From Trichothermofontia sp964536415 (lineage in GTDB: Bacteria > Cyanobacteriota > Cyanobacteriia > B231), in NCBI GenBank assembly GCA_964536415.1, contig CAZHXN010000034.1, positions 1 to 39,141 of the forward strand: DNA of 39,141 nt, written 5' to 3'. The translations under genes and the position numbers were made by a program. Shown piece after piece: positions 8,399-14,955 of the stretch. The number at the start of each line of letters is the position of its first letter. Position 1 is the stretch's first letter. Under the pieces are notes generated by a model. That model was not told the DNA's origin, did no database searches, and worked only from the letters and a program-made list of their open reading frames with translations.

Positions 8399-8753
8399 GT
8401 GTTACATCATGGAGCCGGTAATGATCGAAGGAAAGAAAGTAGGAAACCAGTTTTAGATACACTTCGCATTTTAGGAGAACCGTGTTGATAGCCATAGACC
8501 TCATAGTGCCATGATTGAGGATTGGGAATTAGGTGTGCTTTGGCTGAATGAAGTGGCTCGTTTGGGTGATGAAGAGCAAGCAGCTTTCAGCGTTCGCCAC
8601 AAATTCCTCGACGAGCTATGTAACGACAGCAAAGATACCCGTTTTTTTATGGGTACAGTATTTCCATACAATTCATGGGTTGTGCTCGGTGTTTTTTGGC
8701 CGCCTAAACTAAGCAACCCACAACCAGAAGTAATCCAAGGAACTCTATTTTGA
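8399..8753 (+). pseudogene. Small conserved-looking gene of unknown function, probably frameshifted
   Basis: An 80-residue frame from ATG 8511 encodes MIEDWELGVLWLNEVARLGD and later FLDELCNDSKDTRFFMGTVF and WVVLGVFWPPK, which reads like real protein. Upstream in another frame, from GTG 8399 to the stop at 8486-8488, is KPVLDTLRILGEPC. Removing one base near 8483 joins the two as LGEP-VDSHRPHSAMIEDWELG without a break, giving one product of about 117 residues. The intact parts have no stop except at the junction. I do not recognise the family. The shift could be a real inactivating mutation or a sequencing error; alternatively the 80-residue protein starts at ATG 8511 on its own. Confidence 0.45.
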
Positions 8754-8811
8754 GCTATTCGAAAACAGACCCACTCAAAATTGACAACGCTGCACCATTA
8801 TCCTCAAAGTA

Positions 8812-9254
8812 TTATTTTATCTGAGGTCCGAAGTAGCCCAATACAGCTTGCACTTCCGGTTCAATCCCCACCGCCCGCAATTGCGCCGCTAGTCGATCGA
8901 CGCGCTGGCGCTCCAGGGCAACCTGTTCCGTTCTCCCTGGAGACAGGGAGTGTAGCTCCGCACAATCTGATCGCGATCGACCCGAACCTGGGGAATAAAC
9001 GCCCAACCAGGGGCTTTAACAATGACCTGGCCAGCGATCGTGGCACAAATACCGTAGTTGGTGGGCGTCAGGGCCGTTTCGGGTAATCGACCTGCGAGTT
9101 GCAAACTTTCCGTGAGGGCAGCGGCTAGGGCCGGTTGATTGATATTGTCCACAGGATCATCGGGCAGCACAAAGTCATCCGGTAGCTTTTCCCAGGTGAC
9201 GGTGGGACGGGATGAAGTGGCTAAGGTGTCGATCGCCCCATGGGCGATCGACAC
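8812..9254 (-). pseudogene. Uma2-family endonuclease relic, catalytic core deleted
   Basis: Reading from GTG 9254, the first ~108 residues match the N-terminal part of cyanobacterial Uma2 (DUF820, PD-(D/E)XK fold) proteins: VTWEKLPDDFVLPDDPVDNI, then NYGICATIAGQVIVKAPGWA and VRSYTPCLQGE. At about 8930 the sequence jumps, in a different frame, to EQVALERQRVDRLAAQLRAV followed by GIEPE, the coiled-coil tail usual at the very end of these proteins, with a stop at 8812. Roughly 100 residues that would hold the catalytic Asp/Glu/Lys are missing. This is therefore a deletion relic, not a functional gene. The start overlaps the perfect hairpin at 9220-9260. Confidence 0.78.
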
Positions 9255-9260
9255 CTTAGC
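9220..9260. repeat. Perfect 19-bp inverted repeat, 3-base loop
   Basis: GCTAAGGTGTCGATCGCCC, loop CAT, then its exact reverse complement. It covers the first codons of the Uma2 relic and includes CGATCG in each arm. There is no T-run, so it is not a standard terminator. Confidence 0.9.
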
Positions 9261-9393
9261 AGCAACTTCTCCTAATTTACGCGATTCTCATCGGGATACA
9301 CGTGGCGAGATCCCCTGGGAACGCTGTGCCCTGACCAGCCAGCAGGCTGACTACCCTACTCGATTGGAGAGTTCTTAGATGATCAAATATGCC

Positions 9394-9447
9394 ACGTTTG
9401 TAGTGCTGGCTTTAGCCTGCAACGACTAAAGTCGTTACTACGAACGT
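9394..9447 (-). repeat. 54-bp MITE-like palindromic repeat, copy 1
   Basis: Bounded by imperfect 11-bp terminal inverted repeats of the form ACGTTNGTAGT, with two internal palindromes (AACGACT-TT-AGTCGTT and GGCTAAAGCC in the reverse orientation). The same element in opposite orientation and of the same length is at 25336-25389. Confidence 0.75.
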
Positions 9448-9553
9448 TGCGCAGTTTGATGTTTGCTGTAAGCGTAGTGGGGGCAAACAACTTGCCAGCC
9501 CCACGCCATTAGGGGGGCGATCGCCTTCGTTTTGCGAATCGCCTGGGTTCCCC

Positions 9554-10267
9554 TTAAACTACGGCCAGTTCTGGTTGGGCAACGGGACGCTTGCTGTGGC
9601 GAATTCCTTCGATCGCCGCCCGATAGTCCTTAGCCTTAAATACAGCCGAACCCGCAACGATCGCATTGGCTCCGGCCTCTAGCACCTGCCAGGTATTGTC
9701 ACCCTTGAGACCCCCATCCACTTCAATCCAGGGATCAAGGCCCCGCTCATCGCAGATCTGACGCAGCTTACGGATCTTGGGCACCACGGCAGGAATGAAG
9801 CTTTGGCCACCAAAACCGGGGTTCACACTCATGATCAGGATTAAGTCGCACACCTCCAACACATACTCAATCAGATCGAGCGGCGTCGAAGGATTAAGGA
9901 CTACCCCCGCCTGCTTACCCAGTTCACGAATTTGACACAGCGTCCGATGCAAATGGGGAGAGGCATTATGCTCAGCATGGACAGAAATGATGTCGGCCCC
10001 CGCCTTGGCAAAGTCGGCCACATACTTTTCGGGTTCAACGATCATCAGGTGGACATCCAGGGGCTTTGCGGTGACCGGACGTAGCGCTTCCACAATCAGC
10101 GGCCCGATCGTGATATTCGGGACAAAACGACCATCCATCACATCCACATGAATCCAGTCGGCTCCGGCCTGGTCCACCGCCCGCACCTCATCGCCCAGGC
10201 GGCTAAAATCTGCTGATAGAATAGAGGGAGCTACGACAATGGGTTTCTGAGAAGTGGCTGAGGTCAT
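9554..10267 (-). CDS. rpe: Ribulose-phosphate 3-epimerase
   Basis: Interconverts D-ribulose 5-phosphate and D-xylulose 5-phosphate in the Calvin cycle and the oxidative pentose phosphate pathway. It is a TIM-barrel enzyme with IVVAPSILSADFSRLG at the start, HVDVMDGRFVPNITIGP (metal-binding His and catalytic Asp), HLMIVEP, SVNPGFGGQSF and the phosphate-binding VDGGLKGDN region. The frame extends upstream to 10324, but MTSATSQKPIVVAPS at 10267 gives the usual 237-residue length and has GGAGAG 11 bases upstream, so it is chosen. It stands alone on this strand, divergent from the subtilase gene. Confidence 0.96.
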   Translation of the reverse strand: MTSATSQKPIVVAPSILSADFSRLGDEVRAVDQAGADWIHVDVMDGRFVPNITIGPLIVEALRPVTAKPLDVHLMIVEPEKYVADFAKAGADIISVHAEHNASPHLHRTLCQIRELGKQAGVVLNPSTPLDLIEYVLEVCDLILIMSVNPGFGGQSFIPAVVPKIRKLRQICDERGLDPWIEVDGGLKGDNTWQVLEAGANAIVAGSAVFKAKDYRAAIEGIRHSKRPVAQPELAVV

Positions 10268-10365
10268 GATAGGCAACGCTCTCCGCATAGGATCTGGGTC
10301 GGATCTATCGTAACAAAATTTCATCTTCTTTTAAGTTTCCTTCAGTCAACTTCTGCCAACTTCAA

Positions 10366-10403
10366 CGATAGGGTTTCTTAATGGTTCGATAGGGTTTCTT
10401 AAT
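10366..10403 (+). repeat. Direct duplication, 17 bp x 2 with 4-bp spacer
   Basis: CGATAGGGTTTCTTAAT at 10366-10382 and again, identical, at 10387-10403, in the rpe/subtilase divergent spacer just ahead of the subtilase start codon. Confidence 0.88.
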
Positions 10404-10417
10404 AGTAGGGAAATGGC

Positions 10418-12080
10418 ATGGTGGCGATCGCGCGATATTTTGGGCCTGGGCTGCTGGGTAGCCTGATGCTGGCGATCACGTTGGGCAGTAGTTGGCTGGG
10501 GGGCGGGGCAGTAACGGCGCTCCAGGAGGGTGATCCCTCCCGTGGTAAAAGTGGCATTGATGCCTATCGGCTTCAGGCTCCCCCCTATCAACTAACGGGG
10601 CGGAAGATCGCGATCGGGCAGGTGGAGATTGGTCGTCCAGCCAAGTTTGGACTGGATAAGGCCACGGGCAATAATCAAACTGTCAGTCTGATTCGCGCCT
10701 TTTTCCGTGATACGCCAGCCAAAACGAATACGGGAATTGATCCCCATGCCCAAAATGTTGCCAGTGTCATGATCAGCACCGATAAATGGGCGCGGGGGGT
10801 GGCCCCCAATGCCCGCCTCTACTCGGCGGCAGTGGGGAATCTGCGGCGCAATGCCCAACCAGAGGAATGCTTATCAGCCCAGCATGTTGCCCTACAAAAT
10901 GGCGGTGATGTCCGGGCGATTAACTTCAGCTTTGGCGAATCTCTCACCCAAGATCCCCGACCCGATGCTCGACTCGATGGTAATGCCCTTTTGACTCAAT
11001 GCGTAGACTGGTCAGCACGGGTACACAATGTTGTCTATGTCGTGGCGGGTAACCAGGGTAAANNNNNNNNNNGGCATCCCCATCCCCACTGATAACTACA
11101 ACGGCATCACGGTAGCGTTCACCACCCAGGCAGATGGCCTCTTTACCCAGATTGACTTTGCTAACCTGGGGGGCGAAACCAGTGATATTGCCAAGCGCGT
11201 GGCGGGCTTGGAAAATAATGTGGGGAATCGACGGGCGATCAGCCTGGTGGCCCCCGGTAGTGGGATCTCTGTTTTAAATCCGGATGGCAAGCTCATTCGC
11301 TCCAGTGGTACCAGCTTTGCGGCCCCCCATGTCACGGCAACGGTGGCCCTGCTCCAGGAATTTGGCGATCGGCAACTGTATAAGCAAGCCAGCAATTGGA
11401 GTTTAGCGAGTCGGCGTCAGGAAGTCATGCGGGCCGTACTGTTGAATTCCGCTGAGAAGATTCGCGATCAGGGGGATGGGTTGCGTCTGGGCATGACTCG
11501 GACCCTACTAGCTCGTAACCGTCGCACCTGGTTGGAGTCGGATGCTTACCGCGATCGCAGCATCCCTCTGGATGCGGAATTGGGAGCAGGGCAACTCAAT
11601 GCCTTTCGGGCCTATCAACAATTGCATGGGGGACAGTGGTCTCCTGATCGACCGGTCCCCGCGATCGGCTGGGACTATCGCCAGGTGGCGGCATCGGACA
11701 GTCCGGGCAACAACACTGCCCCTGTTTTCCAAGACTATCCGCTGGCTGATCCCCTCCAGGCGGGAAGTTTCCTATCTGCAACCTTGGTGTGGAATCGTCA
11801 GGTAGATTTAAACGATACTAACCGTAATGGTCAATATGATCTAGGGGAAAGTTTTGTCGATCGGGGACTCAATAACCTTGATCTCTACCTGATGCGGGCT
11901 GAGGATACGGATATTGCGCGAAGTCTATGGTCCTCCAATAGCACTGTTGATAGTACGGAACATCTCTTCTTCCAAATCCCGACAACGGGTCGCTATAAAC
12001 TACGGGTTATCTACCGACAACGGGCAAACGATACTGTCCAACCCTATGCTCTGGCCTGGTGGACAGTTCCCCAGAATTAG
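10418..12080 (+). CDS. Secreted subtilisin-like (S8) serine peptidase, broken by an assembly gap
   Basis: Two halves of one gene. 10418-11062 encodes 215 residues and 11073-12080 encodes 335 plus stop, in different literal frames only because a 10-N run separates them; both sides end on codon boundaries. The N-terminal ~34 residues look like a signal peptide. Active-site regions visible are the catalytic His in DPHAQNVASVM, the oxyanion Asn in VVYVVAGNQGK and the catalytic Ser in SSGTSFAAPHVTATVALL. The segment matching the catalytic Asp strand reads IAIGQVEIGRP, with Glu where Asp is expected. The C-terminal ~120 residues, after the peptidase domain, form a beta-rich region (FLSATLVWNRQVDLNDTNRN, YKLRVIYRQ) resembling a P/pre-peptidase C-terminal-like domain with a possible calcium-binding loop. 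The substrate is unknown. Confidence 0.85.
11063..11072. other. Assembly gap (10 N)
   Basis: Ten Ns inside the subtilase gene, right after the conserved AGNQGK. Intact codons lie on both sides, so the true gap must be a multiple of three; 10 is a placeholder. Confidence 0.95.
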
Positions 12081-12164
12081 CCAACCGGATGTGTCGTACC
12101 CATGCGCGGATAAACAATTAACCTGTATTGATAGCAATGAGATTTATCTAACCAAAGAGGCAAG

Positions 12165-12183
12165 GCTATCGATAACCGATAGC
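12165..12183. terminator. Hairpin between convergent genes, possible terminator
   Basis: GCTATCG, loop ATAAC, CGATAGC: a perfect 7-bp stem directly at the stop of the minus-strand FtsL-like gene and 85 bp after the subtilase stop. There is no clear T-run, so terminator function is only suggested by position. Confidence 0.35.
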
Positions 12184-12747
12184 TTAATAACCGATCGGTT
12201 CTTCTTGATTGGGCTTCGGCAGCGGCTCAGCGACGGCCACAGGGGCAGAGGTCACAGGTGTGGGTTCAAGAAAGATCATGTGTTGGGGTTTGGGGTTAAC
12301 TAGACCATTGCCCGCCTGATCAGCCTGTTGGGCCAACTGATTGCGCAGAATCTCGTTAGCACTGATCAATTGGCGCTCGTTACGCCGTAGCAATTGCAAC
12401 TCTTGGTAAACCTTGCCCCAGGATTGTTGCGAGTATACACTCAACGCATAGGCGGCTAAAACTGCTGCGGCCAGTCCACAGGAAAGAAATAGCGTACCCT
12501 GTTGAACAGCCGCAGAGGCCCGCAACCAGAAAGGCATTTCTGCGGGTAAGGGAAGGCTTTCAACAGTAGCAGGGGGCTGGACTTCCGGCTGGGGTAAATC
12601 GGGGACGGCAGTTAATGGAGCAAATGCCCGATCGGGAGCTAGGGCAGCGGTCCCCTCAACCCAATTGGCTTCTGTCTGTCGCTGCCTGCTTAACCGCTCT
12701 TGTCGTCGCGATCGTGCGGAAGCATTTGATCTCAAGGCAGCGGACAT
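12184..12747 (-). CDS. One-helix membrane protein with coiled coil, FtsL/FtsB-like topology
   Basis: A 187-residue protein. Residues about 1-70 are a basic, then Pro-rich cytoplasmic part (ASARSRRQERLSRQRQ). A single membrane helix follows (GTLFLSCGLAAAVLAAYAL), then YSQQSWGKVYQELQLLRRNE and QLISANEILRNQLAQQA, a heptad-like coiled coil, and a Pro-rich tail. This layout resembles the divisome proteins FtsL and FtsB, and comparable unnamed proteins are common in cyanobacteria. The start is set by Shine-Dalgarno spacing: GGAGAGG lies 10 bases before ATG 12747, while the upstream GTG at 12756 is too close to it. Function is not established. Confidence 0.6.
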   Translation of the reverse strand: MSAALRSNASARSRRQERLSRQRQTEANWVEGTAALAPDRAFAPLTAVPDLPQPEVQPPATVESLPLPAEMPFWLRASAAVQQGTLFLSCGLAAAVLAAYALSVYSQQSWGKVYQELQLLRRNERQLISANEILRNQLAQQADQAGNGLVNPKPQHMIFLEPTPVTSAPVAVAEPLPKPNQEEPIGY

Positions 12748-13131
12748 AGACTTCACCCCTCTCCTACAGCGGACATCAATTTAGGACAGCCACGGGCTGA
12801 TCAGACTCGCCAGCTTGATGGCTGATGGGTTGATCATACCCTCTTTAGCAAAATTGCTATCAATTTCCCTTAGCGTTAGCAGAATACCGATTTATACAGC
12901 TAATTGCCAAGTACCAATAATCACAACCTCGATGCCCCTGATTGTGACCTAGATAACTCTTTCCCGATCGTTGAATTAATGCCAACACGGGCTAAGACTC
13001 TGGGAAGAGTAGTCGCCTGATCCCAATTTCGTCAAGACGGGTCAGGGACATCAGTGGCCAGGGTTTACATTTTGCAAAATAAAACAGCATCAAAAATCTC
13101 CATACTGACCGGGGATACCCCAGCCCTTCCC
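12748..13131. other. Spacer between dnaJ end and the FtsL-like gene
   Basis: About 380 bases without a recognisable gene, RNA or repeat. It must contain the promoter of the minus-strand FtsL-like gene; no strong consensus was found. Confidence 0.4.
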
Positions 13132-14115
13132 TCACACGGGTAAATTCGCACGGGGGTTAAAGTCTTCTAGCTGGCGCAGTTTCTCGTAGAGTTCCCGCTC
13201 CTGGGCACTGATATGCTTGGGGATAACGACCTGAATTTCGACAATTTGATCGCCCCGCCGCCCTGCTTCATCGGGATAGCCCTTTTGCGCCAACCGCAGC
13301 CGTTGGCCAGAACTCACGCCAGCCGGTACGGTCATCTTGACGGGACCATCCAAGGTCGGGATCTCGATCGCGCCACCCAACACTGCTTCACTGGGGGTCA
13401 GGGGCACTTGGCAAAGGATATCAATCCCTTCAACCTTGAAAAACGGATGGGGGATAACATCGATCTTGAGATATAGATCACCCCCGGCAATCCCTTGACC
13501 GCGCAGACGAATGCGCTGACCAGACACCATGCCAGGAGGCAGATTCACCTCTAGCGATCGGCCATCTTCCAAACGAATACGTTCCCGTCCGCCTAGATAG
13601 GCTGTCTCCAGCGGTACCGCAAGACGCGCCTCGGCATTGCGGGGGGAGGGGCGGGCATTCACGGTATAGGCCGTGCGAATGGTGCCCGGTCGAAACTGGC
13701 TACTGCGACTAGCCGATGCGGTGCTGGTTCCCCCGGTAGTGCCATTCCGACTCGCTCGACGCCCTAAGAGCTGATCGACAAAACTGTTGAAGTCCTCGAC
13801 CTCGAAGTCAATTTCCTCGCGGGTCGCAGTACGCCCTACCCCACCCCACCCCGCCGCCGATCGCGCTGCCTTCCCGGCAAAGCCCCGCTGTTTCCAGAAG
13901 CGACTGAACTGGTCATACTGCGATCGCTTACTGGCATCGGACAGGACTTCGTAGGCTTCACCAATGTCTTTAAACTTTTCCTCTGCCGCCTTATCCCCCG
14001 GATTCAGGTCAGGGTGATATTTCCGGGCCAGTCGCCGGTATGCCTGCTTGATCTCAGCTACTGTGGCATCTCTGGCCACGCCTAAGATTTCGTAATAGTT
14101 CCGAAAGTTCTGCAT
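13132..14115 (-). CDS. dnaJ: DnaJ/CbpA-type J-domain co-chaperone
   Basis: A Hsp40 that stimulates the ATPase of its DnaK partner and delivers substrates. The 327-residue protein begins with a J domain (YYEILGVARDATVAEIKQAY, catalytic HPD in KYHPDLNPGD). A linker rich in Ser/Thr/Arg/Gly replaces the classical G/F region, and two C-terminal beta-domains follow (LEVNLPPGMVSGQRIRLRGQ; MTVPAGVSSGQRLRLAQKGY). The four CXXCXGXG zinc-finger motifs are absent, so it is a class B (CbpA-like) co-chaperone. A dnaK gene lies upstream on the same strand, separated by the opposite-strand Uma2 gene, so the two are probably functional partners but not co-transcribed without reading through that gene. No CIRCE (TTAGCACTC inverted repeat) precedes it. 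Confidence 0.93.
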   Translation of the reverse strand: MQNFRNYYEILGVARDATVAEIKQAYRRLARKYHPDLNPGDKAAEEKFKDIGEAYEVLSDASKRSQYDQFSRFWKQRGFAGKAARSAAGWGGVGRTATREEIDFEVEDFNSFVDQLLGRRASRNGTTGGTSTASASRSSQFRPGTIRTAYTVNARPSPRNAEARLAVPLETAYLGGRERIRLEDGRSLEVNLPPGMVSGQRIRLRGQGIAGGDLYLKIDVIPHPFFKVEGIDILCQVPLTPSEAVLGGAIEIPTLDGPVKMTVPAGVSSGQRLRLAQKGYPDEAGRRGDQIVEIQVVIPKHISAQERELYEKLRQLEDFNPRANLPV

Positions 14116-14288
14116 AGTCTACAGGATACTCGATCCATCAGGGCCTAGGAGGGCTGGCAGTTGCCCTGTTGGCCATAGTCTACCAAGATCTATCATTGAA
14201 GAGGGCTGAGCAGCGACGATCGGCGGCGAGGTAGGTGTCCTGCCGGTCAGAAAACTCGGAGATGGGTAAGTTTTGAGGAGGCGTCAAC

Positions 14289-14894
14289 ATGGTCACCACG
14301 GCACCGGCAAAAACCTTACTGACCTTTGAGGAATACTTGGCCTATGACGATGGCAGCGATCGCCGCTACGAACTGGTGGATGGGGAGTTAGTCGAAATGC
14401 CGCCGGAGTCACCCGAAAATAACCAGATTACCAAAGGATTGTTCTTTGAACTCGCGAAGTTTGTTCCCCTTGCCTTGCTGGCCCACAAGGATACAGAAAT
14501 CGAAGTCTCTGGTCGCCGTGCCCGGTGTCGGGTGCCAGATTTATTGGTGCATAGTGAAGAGTCTTTGGCAGCGCTGGCCGGGGCGAGTCGGGCTACCCTG
14601 ACACGGGATATGCCGCCCCCCGTGCTGGTGGTTGAAGTGGTCAGTCCGGGCGTGACGAATCGCAATCGAGATTATCGCCACAAGCATACGGAATACGCCG
14701 CCCGTGGCATTGCCGAGTATTGGATTATCGATCCCGAAACCCGCCAGGTCACCCTCTGTCAATGGGTCGATGGCCAGTACGAAGACACCGTTTTAACTGG
14801 ATCAGCCCCCATCTCTTCCACCGTGATCCCCGACTTCAAGTTAACCATCGATCAACTCTGGACAATGGGTCAACCCCATCCCCCGAACCCCTAA
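14289..14894 (+). CDS. Uma2-family (DUF820) putative restriction-like endonuclease
   Basis: A 201-residue protein with the PD-(D/E)XK-like fold typical of the hugely expanded cyanobacterial Uma2 family. Motifs visible are LLTFEEYLAYDDGSDRRYEL and VDGELVEMPP at the N-terminus, VPDLLVHSEE (catalytic Asp), VLVVEVVSPGVTNRNRDY (catalytic Glu) and KHTEYAARGIAEYWIIDPE. It is full length and has a strong GAGGAGG seven bases before ATG 14289. It sits between dnaJ and dnaK on the opposite strand. The role of the family is unsettled; nuclease activity is predicted from fold and not from context here. Confidence 0.9.
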   Translation: MVTTAPAKTLLTFEEYLAYDDGSDRRYELVDGELVEMPPESPENNQITKGLFFELAKFVPLALLAHKDTEIEVSGRRARCRVPDLLVHSEESLAALAGASRATLTRDMPPPVLVVEVVSPGVTNRNRDYRHKHTEYAARGIAEYWIIDPETRQVTLCQWVDGQYEDTVLTGSAPISSTVIPDFKLTIDQLWTMGQPHPPNP

Positions 14895-14904
14895 CCCGAC
14901 AAGC

Positions 14905-14942
14905 CCTTTGTGCCCCTTTGTGCCCTTCGTGCTTTAGTGGTT
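14905..14942 (+). repeat. CTTTGTG/CTTCGTG repeat, copy 2
   Basis: CCCTTTGTGCCCCTTTGTG followed by CCCTTCGTGCTTTAGTGGTT in the 60-bp convergent gap between the Uma2 gene and dnaK, matching the right arm of the copy at 3928-3992. Confidence 0.6.
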
Positions 14943-14955
14943 CCCACCCGACGCC

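Noticed and set aside
9139..9378. Plus-strand frame of 79 codons opposite the Uma2 relic
   Set aside because: It is mostly antisense to Uma2-like sequence and its own translation shows no family character.
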